NCBI RefSeq assembly: GCF_023701525.1
Contig: NZ_JAMQAW010000024.1
Coordinates: 120,887-184,886, forward strand
DNA length: 64,000 bases
Source: Streptomyces albipurpureus
GTDB taxonomy: Bacteria > Actinomycetota > Actinomycetes > Streptomycetales > Streptomycetaceae
Direction: 5' to 3'
The first letter of the stretch is position 1. Every line of letters begins with the position of its first letter. Of the stretch, positions 1 through 10,200 are shown piece after piece. A program made the position numbers and the translations under genes. The notes under the pieces are model-generated. The model did no database searches. It was not told the origin of the DNA and saw only the letters and a list, made by a program, of their open reading frames with translations.

Positions 1-44
1 CCACTTCCTTCGTATCCCAGGTCCCGAGCCATCGCCCGGACCGC

Positions 45-1184
45 TCACTGCCGCGGTGGGTCCTCCCCAGCGGCTCCATCGCCGTCCGGCCGTTCGGGGC
101 GTGGGCTGGTGCTGTCCACCCCTTCGTCGCCGCCACGGCTCTCCGCCGACGCTTCGGCCTCGGTTGCGGCCCCGGCATCCGCTGCCGATTCCGCCGGTGG
201 CTCGGCTTCCGGGTCCGCCACTGACTCCGCTTCCGGCTCGGTCCGCGACGGCCGCGACGGTCGGCTCAGCCCGCTCGAAGGATCGCGCAGATAGGTCCCG
301 CCGTCACCGCCGTCGGTGGCGAGCCCCGGGCCACCGCCCGGACCGCCGTCCCGCCGCCGTAGATACCGCTCGAACTCGCGGGCGATGGCCTCACCCGTCG
401 CCTCGGGCAACTCCGCGGTGTCCCTGGCCTCCTCCAACGTCTGGACGTACTCCGCCACCTCGCTGTCCTCGGCGGCCAGTTGATCGACACCCAACTGCCA
501 CGCCCGCGCGTCCTCGGGCAGTTCACCCAGCGGGATGCGCAGACCGATCAGATCCTCCAACCGGTTCAACAACGCGAGTGTCGCCTTGGGGTTGGGAGGT
601 TGGGACACATAGTGCGGCACCGCGGCCCACAGGCTCACCGCGGGGACACCGGCGTGGGTGCACGCCTCCTGGAGAATGCCAACGATGCCAGTGGGCCCCT
701 CGTAGCGCGTCTCCTCCAGATCCATGGTCCTGGCCAGGTCCGGGTCGGACGTGATGCCGCTGACCGGCACCGGACGGGTGTGGGGCGTGTCCCCGAGCAG
801 CGCGCCCAAGATCACCACCATCTCCACGCCCAACTCATGGGCGAAGCCGAGGATCTCATTGCAGAACGACCGCCAGCGCATGGACGGTTCGATGCCCCGC
901 ACCAGCACCAGATCACGTGGTTTCTCACCGCCGACACGGACCACGGAGAGCCGGGTCGTGGGCCAGGTGATCTTCCGTACTCCGCCGTCCAGCCACACCG
1001 TGGGCCGGTTGACTTGGAAGTCGTAGTAGTCCTCGGCGTCCAGCGCCGCGAACACCTCGCCCTTCCACTCCCGGTCCAGGTGCGCGACCGCGGTGGAGGC
1101 GGCGTCACCGGCGTCGTTCCAGCCCTCGAACGCGGCCACCATGACCGGGTCGATCAGCTCGGGTACCCCCTCGAGCTCGATCAC
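45..1184 (-). CDS. PAC2 family protein (proteasome-assembly-chaperone-like)
   Basis: The product is about 379 residues. Residues 1 to about 280 form a PAC2-type domain, with the family's early VAAFEGWNDAGDAA stretch and a central VVILGALLGDTPHTRPVP segment. The C-terminal 80-100 residues are a low-complexity tail rich in Ala, Glu, Asp, Pro and Ser. The frame can be extended to an ATG 39 bases upstream. I chose the GTG at 1184 because AGGAGG (1191-1196) sits 6 bases before it and the conserved VIELEGVPELID starts there. PAC2 proteins are related to eukaryotic proteasome assembly chaperones, but the actinobacterial members have no firmly established substrate. A link to the proteasome genes 18 kb away is only an inference. 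No partner gene is adjacent; the glycerol operon follows on the same strand after a gap. Confidence 0.88.
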   Translation of the reverse strand: MIELEGVPELIDPVMVAAFEGWNDAGDAASTAVAHLDREWKGEVFAALDAEDYYDFQVNRPTVWLDGGVRKITWPTTRLSVVRVGGEKPRDLVLVRGIEPSMRWRSFCNEILGFAHELGVEMVVILGALLGDTPHTRPVPVSGITSDPDLARTMDLEETRYEGPTGIVGILQEACTHAGVPAVSLWAAVPHYVSQPPNPKATLALLNRLEDLIGLRIPLGELPEDARAWQLGVDQLAAEDSEVAEYVQTLEEARDTAELPEATGEAIAREFERYLRRRDGGPGGGPGLATDGGDGGTYLRDPSSGLSRPSRPSRTEPEAESVADPEAEPPAESAADAGAATEAEASAESRGGDEGVDSTSPRPERPDGDGAAGEDPPRQ

Positions 1185-1552
1185 CCAGTGCCTCCTTCCG
1201 AAGTTCCCTCTCGTACGCCCCAACCTTACGGCTTACGAGGTGCCCCGCCGCAGCCCTCGTGCACGAGCGAGTGAACTTCCGGGACATGCGCAGGGACCGG
1301 ACAGGAGACCTGTACCCAGGGAGTTTCCGCTGTAGTCGATCAGGCGCTGACACCCTGTGGCCACTTCCCCGCGGAGCTGGTGCCCACCGGGTGTGCCCGG
1401 GCCCCGGCACCCGGTGCCCGGGGCGGCCAGCGGCCCCGGCGAGGGGCACGGAGGGCCCCGCCGCCGCCAGCCTCCATCACCACGGAATGGAAGGCCTCCG
1501 CGGCGATGCCGGGCGCCCGCTGCTCCATGGACGCCGGCCACCGCCACCGGGC
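1185..1552. other. Intergenic region between glpD and the PAC2 gene
   Basis: No convincing gene is visible in these 368 bases. A 9-bp inverted repeat (CACCGGGTG at 1385-1393, CACCCGGTG at 1408-1416) with a GC-rich loop could terminate the glycerol operon, which is read leftward into it. The right-hand part next to 1185 should hold the PAC2 promoter, but I cannot point to a convincing -10 box. Confidence 0.45.
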
Positions 1553-3163
1553 TCAGCGCCGCCGGTTCAGCACGCCCTCCACCCGGGCCCGGATCTCCTC
1601 CGATGCCAGGCCCCGCACGGTCAGGGTCGTACGCCGGCGCAGTACGTCGTCCGCCGTCTCGGCCCACTCGTGGTCCCGCGCGTACACGACCTGAGCCCAG
1701 ATCTCCGGCGCGTCGGGGTGGATGCGCTCGGCGAGCGCCGCATCGTCGTTGGCGAGCCTGGCTATGTCGAAGGAGAGCGAGCCGTAGTGCGTCGCCAGAT
1801 GCCGCGCGGTGTCCGCCGACATCCGGGGACCGGGTGCCGGGGCATCGGCCATCAACCGGTGCGCGACCGCGTTCGGGTTGGCGATCCCCGGCAGCGGCAG
1901 CCTCTTCGGCAGCCGTGCGATCGGCTCCATGTCCTCCGCGAGCGGCTGCCCCGGCAGGGCGGCCAGCTTGTTCATCACCGTACGGCCGATATGGCGGAAA
2001 GTCGTCCACTTACCGCCGGCGACCGACAGCATTCCGCCACTGCCCTCGGTCACCACCGTCTCCCGCTTCGCCTGCGAGGTGTCCCCGGGACCACCGGGGA
2101 GGACCCGCAGACCGGCGAACGCATAGGTGATCAGGTCGCGCGACAGCTGCTGGTCCCGGATGGAGAACGCGGCCTCGTCCAGGATCTGGGCGGTGTCCTG
2201 CTCGGTGACGGCGACATCCCCCGGATCGCCCTCGTACGCCTCGTCGGTGGTGCCGAGCAGCAGCATGTCCTCCCAGGGGAGGGCGAAGGTGATCCGGTAC
2301 TTGTCGATCGGGGTCGCCAGCGCGGCCTTCCACGGCGAGGTGCGCTTCAGGACCAGATGGGCCCCCTTGGACAGCCGGATCGACGGTGCGGCGCCCGCGT
2401 TCTCCATTCGGCGCAGGTGGTCCACCCAGGGGCCCGTGGCGTTGAGCACCAGCCGGGCGCCCACCCCGAACTCCGAACCGTCCGCGCGGTCCCTGAGATC
2501 CGCGCCCGTCACCCGGCCCCGGGTGAAGCGCAGCCCGGTGACCTCCGCGTGATTGAGGACGGTCGCCCCCGCCTCGACGGCCGCGCGGACCGTCATCAGG
2601 GCCATCCGCGCGTCGTTCATCTGGTCGTCGCCGTAGACCGCGACGGCCTTCAGGTTCTCCGTACGCAACTCGGGCACATCGCGCTGAGCCCTGGCCGGGC
2701 TGATGACATGGCCGACGCCGTCGCCGAACGCGGAGAGCGCCGAGTACGCGAAGACCCCGGCGCCCAGTTTGGCCGCGCCGTGCGGTCCGCCCTTGTAGAC
2801 CGGCAGATAGAAGGTGAGCGGATTGGCCAGATGGGGAGCGACATCCCGGGCGAGGGCACGGCGCTCGAAGTGGTTCTCGGCCACCAGTTTCACCGCGCCG
2901 CTCTGGAGGTAGCGCAACCCGCCGTGCAGCAGTTTGGAGGAGGCGGACGAGGTGGCGCCGGCGAAGTCGCCGGCGTCCACCAGGGCCACCCGCAGTCCGG
3001 ACTGCGCCGCGTGCCAGGCGGTGGAGATGCCCAGAATGCCGCCGCCGATCACCAGGAGGTCGTACGAGGCTTTGGAGAGCTGCTCCCGGGTCTCGGCCCG
3101 GCTCGGGAGAGAGCCGGATACCGGATGCGTCCCAAGGGCCGGAACGCCATGCAGGGTGGTCAT
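1553..3163 (-). CDS. glpD: Glycerol-3-phosphate dehydrogenase (FAD-dependent, aerobic)
   Basis: The product (536 residues) oxidises sn-glycerol-3-phosphate to dihydroxyacetone phosphate at the membrane and passes electrons to quinone. It is the last step of glycerol uptake and catabolism here. The N-terminal FAD-binding fold shows the VIGGGILGIS dinucleotide motif (glycines about 40-45). The SSKLLHGGLRYLQ segment typical of GlpD/GlpA follows, then the substrate domain and the C-terminal DAO-type domain. Start choice: AGGAG at 3172-3176 lies only 2 bases from an ATG at 3169 but 8 bases from the ATG at 3163, so 3163 is preferred. It lies 14 bases downstream of the glpK stop and is surely cotranscribed with glpF and glpK. 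Confidence 0.95.
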   Translation of the reverse strand: MTTLHGVPALGTHPVSGSLPSRAETREQLSKASYDLLVIGGGILGISTAWHAAQSGLRVALVDAGDFAGATSSASSKLLHGGLRYLQSGAVKLVAENHFERRALARDVAPHLANPLTFYLPVYKGGPHGAAKLGAGVFAYSALSAFGDGVGHVISPARAQRDVPELRTENLKAVAVYGDDQMNDARMALMTVRAAVEAGATVLNHAEVTGLRFTRGRVTGADLRDRADGSEFGVGARLVLNATGPWVDHLRRMENAGAAPSIRLSKGAHLVLKRTSPWKAALATPIDKYRITFALPWEDMLLLGTTDEAYEGDPGDVAVTEQDTAQILDEAAFSIRDQQLSRDLITYAFAGLRVLPGGPGDTSQAKRETVVTEGSGGMLSVAGGKWTTFRHIGRTVMNKLAALPGQPLAEDMEPIARLPKRLPLPGIANPNAVAHRLMADAPAPGPRMSADTARHLATHYGSLSFDIARLANDDAALAERIHPDAPEIWAQVVYARDHEWAETADDVLRRRTTLTVRGLASEEIRARVEGVLNRRR

Positions 3164-3177
3164 GTCCATTGCTCCTG

Positions 3178-4725
3178 TCAGTCTTCCTCTTCGAGCCAGC
3201 CCATGGTCCGCTGTACGGCCTTGAGCCAGCTCTTGTACTCGCGCTCGCGCTTGTCGGCGTCCATGCGAGGGGTCCATTCCGCGGCCCGGCGCCAGTTGGC
3301 GCGCAGCGCGTCGGTGTCCGGCCAGAAACCGACGGCCAGACCGGCGGCGTACGCCGCGCCGAGGCAGGTTGTCTCGGCGACCATCGGGCGCACGACCGGC
3401 GCGTCCAGGAAGTCCGAGAGGGTCTGCATCAGCAGATTGTTGGAGGTCATACCGCCGTCGACCTTCAGGGTGGTCAGTTCCACCCCGGAGTCCTTGGTCA
3501 TCGCGTCGCTGATCTCACGGGTCTGCCAGGCGGTGGCCTCCAGCACGGCACGGGCGATATGCGCCTTGGTGACATAGCGGGTGAGACCGGCGATCACGCC
3601 GCGGGCGTCGGGGCGCCAGTACGGCGCGAAGAGCCCGGAGAAGGCGGGCACGACATAGGCGCCGCCGTTGTCCTCCACCGTCAGGGCGAGGGTCTCGATC
3701 TCGGGCGCCGAGGAGATCAGGCCCATCTGGTCGCGCATCCACTGCACCAGCGAGCCGGTGACGGCGATCGAACCTTCCAGGGCGTAGACGGCGCGCTCCT
3801 CGCCGATGCGGTAGCCCACCGTCGTCAGCAGTCCGTTGTACGAGTTCACGGGTGTGTGACCGGTGTTGATCAGCATGAAGGTGCCGGTGCCGTAGGTGGA
3901 TTTGGCCTCGCCCTTGGCGAAGCACGTCTGCCCGAAGAGGGCCGCCTGCTGGTCGCCGAGCGCGGAGGCGACCGGAATACCGTCGAGTACGCCGCCCTTG
4001 GCGATGCCGTACACCTCGGCGGACGAGCGGATCTCGGGCAGGATCGCGGCCGGTACGTGCATGGAGGCGAGGATCTTCTTGTCCCACGCCATGGTGTGCA
4101 GGTTCATCAGCATGGTGCGCGAGGCATTGGTGACATCGGTGACATGGACACCGCCGTCAACGCCACCGGTCAGATTCCAGATGACCCAGGAGTCCATGGT
4201 GCCGAAGAGGATCTCGCCGCGCTCCGCGCGTTCCCGCAGGCCCTCGACGTTGTCGAGCAGCCAGCGCGCCTTGGGGCCGGCGAAGTAGCTGGCGAGCGGC
4301 AGCCCGGTCTCGCGGCGGAAGCGGTCCTGGCCGACGTTGCGACCGAGCTCCCGGCAGAGCGCGTCGGTGCGGGTGTCCTGCCAGACGATGGCGTTGTGGA
4401 CGGGCTCCCCGGTGTTCTTGTCCCACAGCAGGGTGGTCTCGCGCTGGTTGGTGATGCCGATCGCCTTCACGTCGGCCGAGGTGATGCCCGCCTTCTCGAT
4501 GGCGCTGGCGACGACCTCCTGGACGTTGGTCCAGATCTCGTTGGCGTTGTGCTCCACCCAACCGGGCTTGGGGAGGATCTGCTCGTGTTCCTTCTGGTCG
4601 ACGGAGACGATCCGACCGTCCTTGTCGAAGACGATGCAGCGGCTGGAGGTGGTGCCCTGATCGATTGCCGCGATGAACGGGCCATGCCCATGCGAGGCGG
4701 CGCCGGTGTGAGGTGCGTCAGTCAC
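3178..4725 (-). CDS. glpK: Glycerol kinase
   Basis: The product (515 residues, normal family length) phosphorylates glycerol with ATP, trapping it after entry through GlpF. The FGGY-family N-terminal phosphate loop DQGTTSSR is at about residues 22-29. Further family signatures are ITNQRET, the FGGY-type segment YGTGTFMLINTG and the C-terminal LKVDGGMTSNN nucleotide-binding motif. The start is GTG with AGGAG (4732-4736) 6 bases upstream. It is the middle gene of glpF-glpK-glpD, equivalent to gylA in S. coelicolor. Control is expected through GylR acting at the promoter in front of glpF. Confidence 0.97.
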   Translation of the reverse strand: MTDAPHTGAASHGHGPFIAAIDQGTTSSRCIVFDKDGRIVSVDQKEHEQILPKPGWVEHNANEIWTNVQEVVASAIEKAGITSADVKAIGITNQRETTLLWDKNTGEPVHNAIVWQDTRTDALCRELGRNVGQDRFRRETGLPLASYFAGPKARWLLDNVEGLRERAERGEILFGTMDSWVIWNLTGGVDGGVHVTDVTNASRTMLMNLHTMAWDKKILASMHVPAAILPEIRSSAEVYGIAKGGVLDGIPVASALGDQQAALFGQTCFAKGEAKSTYGTGTFMLINTGHTPVNSYNGLLTTVGYRIGEERAVYALEGSIAVTGSLVQWMRDQMGLISSAPEIETLALTVEDNGGAYVVPAFSGLFAPYWRPDARGVIAGLTRYVTKAHIARAVLEATAWQTREISDAMTKDSGVELTTLKVDGGMTSNNLLMQTLSDFLDAPVVRPMVAETTCLGAAYAAGLAVGFWPDTDALRANWRRAAEWTPRMDADKREREYKSWLKAVQRTMGWLEEED

Positions 4726-4770
4726 GGGATGCTCCTGCTGTTTCGATGGGATACGGCGGTGACTCCACCC

Positions 4771-4811
4771 GTACGGCGTACGGGCTCACGGTTCGACGTA
4801 CGGCGTACGGG
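4771..4811. repeat. Direct repeat in the glpF-glpK gap
   Basis: The 14-mer GTACGGCGTACGGG occurs twice, at 4771-4784 and 4798-4811, in the 92-base gap between glpF and glpK. Each copy contains overlapping GTAC palindromes. It could be an intercistronic regulatory or RNA-processing element, or just a local duplication; nothing else in the sequence decides this. Confidence 0.6.
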
Positions 4812-4817
4812 CACGGT

Positions 4818-5600
4818 CTAGGCGAACGCGAGGTCGTAGAGACCCGCGGCGAGTGCTCCGCCAGCCAGCGGGCCGACGATGGGAATCCATGCGTAGCCCC
4901 AGTCGGAGCCGCCCTTGTTCGGCAGCGGCATCAGGGCGTGGATGATGCGGGGGCCCAGGTCACGAGCCGGGTTGATGGCGTAGCCGGTCGGGCCACCGAG
5001 GGAGAGACCGATGCCGACGACGACGAGGGCGGTGATCAGTCCACCGAGCGTGCCCAGTCCATCGCCGGCGGCGTTGAGTCCTTGGGTGAGCACCGCGAGG
5101 ACCAGGACCGCGGTGCCGATGATCTCGGTGGCGAGGTTCTGCCAGATGACACGGATCTCCGGGCCGGTGGAGAAGATGCCCAGGACCGGACCGGGCTTGC
5201 CGGTGTGACCACCCTCGATGGGCAGGTCCGCCGGGTCGCCGATGACCTCCCGGTCGGTCAGGTGTGACCTGAACTGTCCGTAGTACGCGATGATCATCAG
5301 CGTCGCGCCGATCATCGCGCCGAGCAGCTGACCGGCCAGATAGATGGGGACCTTGTCCCAGCCCCCGTTGATGATGGCGATCCCGAGGGTGACGGCGGGG
5401 TTGAGATGCGCGCCGGAGAGCGGGCTCGCCACATACACGGCGGTGAGGACACCGAAGCCCCACCCGAAGGTGATGGCCAGCCAGCCCGCTCCGCGGGCCT
5501 TGGAATTCTTGAGGGTGATGGCGGCGACGACGCCGCCGCCGAGGAGGATCAGAACGGCTGTTCCGATCGTCTCGCCGATGAAGATGTCGGAGTTGGTCAC
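4818..5600 (-). CDS. glpF: Aquaglyceroporin / glycerol uptake facilitator
   Basis: The product (260 residues) is a MIP-family channel with six predicted membrane helices. The two NPA half-helix motifs are visible: HLNPAVT in the first half and AINPARD in the second. The Asp after the second motif is the marker that separates glycerol facilitators from water-selective aquaporins. The C-terminal region has a YAWIPIVGPLAGG helix. The start is GTG with GGGAG 5-6 bases upstream. It is the first gene of the glycerol operon; the control region with a GylR-type palindrome lies about 130 bases upstream. Confidence 0.95.
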   Translation of the reverse strand: MTNSDIFIGETIGTAVLILLGGGVVAAITLKNSKARGAGWLAITFGWGFGVLTAVYVASPLSGAHLNPAVTLGIAIINGGWDKVPIYLAGQLLGAMIGATLMIIAYYGQFRSHLTDREVIGDPADLPIEGGHTGKPGPVLGIFSTGPEIRVIWQNLATEIIGTAVLVLAVLTQGLNAAGDGLGTLGGLITALVVVGIGLSLGGPTGYAINPARDLGPRIIHALMPLPNKGGSDWGYAWIPIVGPLAGGALAAGLYDLAFA

Positions 5601-5726
5601 CGCGACTCCCTTGTCCTTCGTCCACAGGGGAAGACGAACCCCGGGCCACGCCGGTGGTCCGTGCCCTCAGGTGAGGGCGTTCCGGCCGTTGACGCTGCCA
5701 CACTCTAACGCGAATGGCCGATAGGT

Positions 5727-5743
5727 GTTCGGCAATGCCGACC
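5727..5743. promoter_or_regulatory. Probable GylR operator in front of the glycerol operon
   Basis: GTTCGGCAATGCCGACC is an inverted repeat (GTTCGGCA, A, TGCCGAcC) with one mismatch. The same GTTCGGCAATGC core recurs in a palindrome before gylR, which makes GylR, an IclR-family repressor, the likely ligand. A second overlapping repeat, GCCGAC and GTCGGC (5737-5742 and 5748-5753), extends the symmetry. Confidence 0.7.
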
Positions 5744-5843
5744 GATAGTCGGCGGGTCCTTCTCTGGTCAACCCGCCGCGAAGGGTCGGCATCTGGTCGT
5801 TTGCCCAAAAAACCGGATCGCTACTGATGATGCGCCCAAGTGG

Positions 5844-6608
5844 TCAGAACCGCCCGGCGCCGAGGTCGCGCGAGACCGCCCGAGCGCACTGCCGTACCGC
5901 TGCGACCAGCTCGGACCTCACTTCTTGGTCCGAGCAGACCCGCTCCACCGCACCCGTGATGGCGACCGCGCCCACCGGCATCCGGCGCCGGTCGTGGATC
6001 GGCGCGGCCACCGCCGCCACGCCCTCCCAGGTCTCCTCTACATCGGCCGCCCAGCCGCGGGCCCTGGTGTGGTCCAGCACCGACTCGAACTCGGCCAGGT
6101 CGGTCACCGTCCGCGGTGTGAAGGACTCCCGCACGGCCTCGACCGCCTCGCTGTGCGCGACCGGGTCGAAGGCGGCCAGTACCTTGCCCAGGGCCGTGGA
6201 GTGCAGCGGCTGCATCGCGCCCACCTCCAGGACCTGCCGGCTGTCGTCGGGTCGGAAGACATGGTGGACGATGAGCACGCCGTGCTGGTGCAGTACGCCC
6301 AGATGGACGCTCTCCCCGCTGGAACGGGCCAGGTCGTCCGCCCAGACGAGGGCGCGGGCGCGCAGTTCGTGCACGTCCAGATAGCTGTTGCCCAGCCGCA
6401 GCAGCTCGGCGCCGAGCTGGTAGCGACCGGATGCGGGGTCCTGTTCGACAAAACCCTCCGCTTGCAGCGTGCGCAGAATGCCGTGGGCCGTGCCTTTGGC
6501 CAAATCCAAGGTCGAGGCGATGTCCGAAAGGCCTAGTCGGCGCTCTCCACCCGCGAGTAGCCGCAGCATGGCAGCCGCCCGTTCCAGCGACTGGATGCTC
6601 TTCGCCAT
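5844..6608 (-). CDS. gylR: IclR-family regulator of the glycerol operon
   Basis: The product (254 residues) is the same length as known GylR proteins. Residues about 5-65 form the IclR winged helix-turn-helix (LSDIASTLDLAKGTAHGILRT). The rest is the IclR effector-binding domain, with the conserved PLHSTALGKVL and GWAADVEETWEGV segments. GylR represses the gyl operon and its own gene until glycerol or glycerol-3-phosphate is present. I placed the start at ATG 6608, after AAGGG 8 bases upstream, and not in the longer upstream frame that would run through the operator. It lies upstream of glpF on the same strand, with its own promoter region. Confidence 0.93.
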   Translation of the reverse strand: MAKSIQSLERAAAMLRLLAGGERRLGLSDIASTLDLAKGTAHGILRTLQAEGFVEQDPASGRYQLGAELLRLGNSYLDVHELRARALVWADDLARSSGESVHLGVLHQHGVLIVHHVFRPDDSRQVLEVGAMQPLHSTALGKVLAAFDPVAHSEAVEAVRESFTPRTVTDLAEFESVLDHTRARGWAADVEETWEGVAAVAAPIHDRRRMPVGAVAITGAVERVCSDQEVRSELVAAVRQCARAVSRDLGAGRF

Positions 6609-6630
6609 CGAATCGGCCCTTTCAACTGCT

Positions 6631-6647
6631 GTTCGGCAATGCTGAAC
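6631..6647. promoter_or_regulatory. Probable GylR autoregulatory operator
   Basis: GTTCGGCAATGCTGAAC is a nearly perfect palindrome (GTTC.GCA.TGC.GAAC), located 23 bases upstream of the gylR start codon. It shares GTTCGGCAATGC with the site before glpF, as expected of an autoregulated IclR repressor. Confidence 0.72.
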
Positions 6648-7289
6648 GCTGGTGGTCGATGTCGACCTTCTGCTGCTTGGTGAGTATCTCGCGGTCCCCA
6701 GGCCGGTGGGAACCGGAAGAACCACCGCGGGAACCCGGGGCCCCTGGGCTAGGAGCGGACGGAGGCTGTCCGCCCCTTACGGCAGCGCACTGAACCAGGC
6801 ACGAGCACGGGGTACGGCCAGAGGCCAGTCCGAGTGAGTGCGGGGGGCCGGGGGTCCGGGGGACGAGGGGGAGGGGGAGGGGGAGGGGGAGGGGGAGGAG
6901 GAGATCTGAGCGAAGAGGGAGAGGGAGAAGGAGGGGCCGGCAAACAGCTGAGCTTGGATTCCCCACGCGAAGCAGTGCGGGAAGCGCAAGGTCAAAGGGA
7001 GCAAGAGGCAGCCGGAAGGGACCGGAGGGAGCGGAAGGGGCTGGCGGAGCGGGCGGCAGAGGGAGACAGGGGCAGAGGTAGGGGAGAGGGACGGAGGGGC
7101 ATCGTGGAGGCGCCCCTGGGCCCGTCCCGTGGAGAGCCGGGCCCAGGGAGACCCTCCGCGCGGCCACGGCGCGCAGTCCGTCCCGTGGGACGGGCCACCC
7201 CTCAGCGCGCCCACCCGGCTATTCTGGCTCCGTGCGCCCTCCGCCGAGGACGCAAAGCCGACAGCCGTCGCATCCCAGGGAGCCCATCC
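6648..7289 (+). other. gylR-metH intergenic region and metH leader
   Basis: No convincing gene is present, although several frames are open because of the purine bias. It holds the G-run tract (6842-6903) and a long purine-rich plus strand to about 7100. A possible metH -10 box, TATTCT (7220-7225), would give a leader of roughly 58 bases. I looked for a cobalamin or SAH riboswitch and could not support one from the primary sequence. Confidence 0.5.
6842..6903 (+). repeat. G-run tract with (AGGGGG)n hexamers
   Basis: Runs of five to six G at 6842-6847, 6850-6854 and 6858-6862 are followed by about five in-phase AGGGGG hexamers (6866-6896) and GGAGGAG. The tract can form stacked G-quadruplexes on the plus strand, the sense strand for metH. 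Purine richness continues to about 7100. It is not translated in any believable gene. Confidence 0.85.
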
Positions 7290-10200
7290 ATGGCCTCGTC
7301 GCCGAGCCCTTCCGTACCCACCGCCGACAGCCGGACCCGTATCGCGGCCCTGCGTGAGGCGCTCGCCACGCGAGTCGTCGTCGCCGACGGGGCGATGGGC
7401 ACCATGCTCCAGGCTCAGGACCCCACACTTGAGGACTTCCAAGACCTCGAAGGCTGCAATGAGATCCTGAACGTCACCCGCCCGGACATCGTGCGGTCCG
7501 TTCACGCGGAGTACTTCAGTGTCGGCGTCGACTGCGTCGAGACCAACACCTTCGGCACCAACTACGCGGCCCTCGCCGAGTACGACATTCCCGAGCGGGT
7601 CTACGAGCTCTCCGAGTCCGGCGCCCGCATCGCCCGTGAGGTCGCCGACGAGTTCACCGCGGCCACCGGCCAACAGCGCTGGGTCCTCGGCTCCATGGGC
7701 CCCGGCACCAAACTCCCCACCCTGGGCCACGCCCCGTACACCCTGCTGCGCGACGCCTACCAGCAGAACGCCGAGGGCATGATCGCTGGTGGTGCGGACG
7801 CCCTGCTCGTCGAGACCACCCAGGACCTCCTCCAGACCAAGGCCGCCATCATCGGCGCACGCCGGGCCCTGGAGATCTCCGGCCTCGATCTGCCGCTGAT
7901 CTGCTCGGTCACCGTCGAGACCACCGGGACCATGCTGCTCGGCTCCGAGATCGGTGCGGCGTTGACCGCACTGGAGCCGCTGGGCATCGACATGATCGGT
8001 CTGAACTGCGCCACCGGCCCCGCCGAGATGAGCGAGCATCTGCGCTACCTCGCCCGCCACTCGCGCATCCCGCTTGCCTGCATGCCCAACGCCGGACTGC
8101 CCGTACTCGGTAAGAACGGTGCCCACTACCCGCTGACCGCGCCCGAGCTGGCCGATGCCCAGGAGACCTTCGTCCGTGAGTACGGACTGTCCCTGGTCGG
8201 CGGCTGCTGCGGTACGACCCCGGAACATCTGCGCCAGGTCGTCGAGCGGGTCCGCTCGCTGACCCCGTCCGTCCGGGACCCGCGTCCGGAGCCCGGCGCC
8301 GCCTCCCTCTACCAGACGGTCACCTTCCGCCAGGACACCGCGTACATGGCGATCGGGGAGCGGACCAACGCCAACGGGTCGAAGAAGTTCCGCGACGCCA
8401 TGCTGGAGGCCCGCTGGGACGACTGCGTGGAGATGGTCCGGGACCAGATCCGCGAGGGCGCCCATATGCTCGATCTCTGTGTGGACTACGTCGGTCGCGA
8501 CGGGGTGGCCGATATGGAGGAACTCGCCGGCCGCTTCGCCACCGCCTCCACCCTCCCGATCGTGCTCGACTCGACCGAGGTCGAGGTCATCCGCGCCGGA
8601 CTGGAGAAGCTCGGCGGCCGGGCCGTCATCAACTCGGTCAACTACGAGGACGGCGACGGCCCCGACTCCCGCTTCGCCAAGGTCACCCGGCTGGCACAGG
8701 AGCACGGCGCCGCGCTGATCGCCCTCACCATCGACGAGGAGGGCCAGGCCCGTAGCGTCGAGCACAAGGTCGCCATCGCCCAGCGGCTGATCGCCGACCT
8801 CACCGGAAACTGGGGCATCCACGAGTCGGACATCCTCATCGACACCCTGACCTTCACCATCTGCACCGGTCAGGAGGAGTCCCGCAAGGACGGCATCCAC
8901 ACCATCGAGGCCATCCGGGAGCTGAAGCGCCGACACCCCGACGTGCAGACCACCCTCGGTCTGTCGAACATCTCCTTCGGCCTCAACCCGGCCGCTCGCG
9001 TACTGCTGAACTCCGTCTTCCTCGATGAATGCGTCAAGGCCGGACTGGACTCGGCCATCGTCCACGCGAGCAAGATCCTGCCCATCGCGCGCTTCGACGA
9101 CGAACAGGTCACCACGGCCCTTGACCTGATCTACGACCGCCGCGCCGAGGGGTACGACCCGCTCCAGAAGCTGATGGCGCTCTTCGAGGGCGTCAACACC
9201 AAGTCCCTGAAGGCGGGCAGGGCCGAGGAGCTGCTGGCGCTGCCGTTGGATGAGCGGCTGCAGCGGCGGATCATCGACGGTGAGAAGAACGGTCTCGAAA
9301 CCGATCTCGCCGAAGCGCTCCAGGACCGCCCCGCGCTGGAGATCGTCAACGACACCCTCCTGGAGGGGATGAAGGTCGTCGGCGAGCTCTTCGGCTCCGG
9401 CCAGATGCAGTTGCCGTTCGTGCTGCAGTCCGCCGAGGTGATGAAGAACGCCGTCGCCTATCTGGAACCGCACATGGAGAAGTCGGACGCCGAGGGCAAG
9501 GGCACCATCGTGCTCGCCACCGTCCGTGGTGACGTCCATGACATCGGCAAGAACCTCGTCGACATCATCCTCTCCAACAACGGCTACAACGTGGTCAATC
9601 TGGGCATCAAACAGCCGGTCTCGGCGATTCTTGAGGCCGCCGAGGAACACCGCGCCGATGTGATCGGGATGTCAGGGCTGCTGGTCAAGTCCACAGTGAT
9701 CATGAAAGAGAACCTCCAGGAGCTCAACCAGCGCCAACTCGCCGCCGACTACCCCGTCATCCTCGGCGGTGCCGCACTCACCCGCGCCTATGTGGAGCAG
9801 GACCTCCATGAGATCTACGAGGGTGAAGTCCGCTACGCCCGCGACGCCTTCGAGGGCCTGCGGCTGATGGACGCCCTGATCGCCGTCAAGCGCGGAGTTC
9901 CCGGCGCCACCCTGCCCGAACTCAAGCAGCGCCGAGTGCGAGCCACCGCGAACACCATGGTCGAGGAGCGCCCCGAGGAGGGCGCCGTACGGTCCGACGT
10001 CGCCATCGACAACCCGATTCCCGAGCCGCCGTTCTGGGGCACCCGGGTGATCAAGGGCATCCAGCTGAAGGAGTACGCGTCCTGGCTGGACGAAGGAGCC
10101 CTCTTCAAGGGCCAGTGGGGCCTCAAGCAGAACCGGGCCGGTGACGGTCCCTCGTACGAGGAACTGGTGGAGAGCGAAGGACGGCCGCGGCTGCGCGGCT

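Noticed and set aside
7130..7289. Cobalamin or SAH riboswitch in the metH leader
   Set aside because: The AGGGAGACCC stretch was compared with the B12-box consensus and matches too few positions. The SAH-switch core is not present. A covariance-model search would settle it.
6777..9650. 957-codon open frame on the minus strand across metH
   Set aside because: It is antisense to the well-supported metH gene, lacks family similarity, and arises from GC3 bias in the complementary frame.
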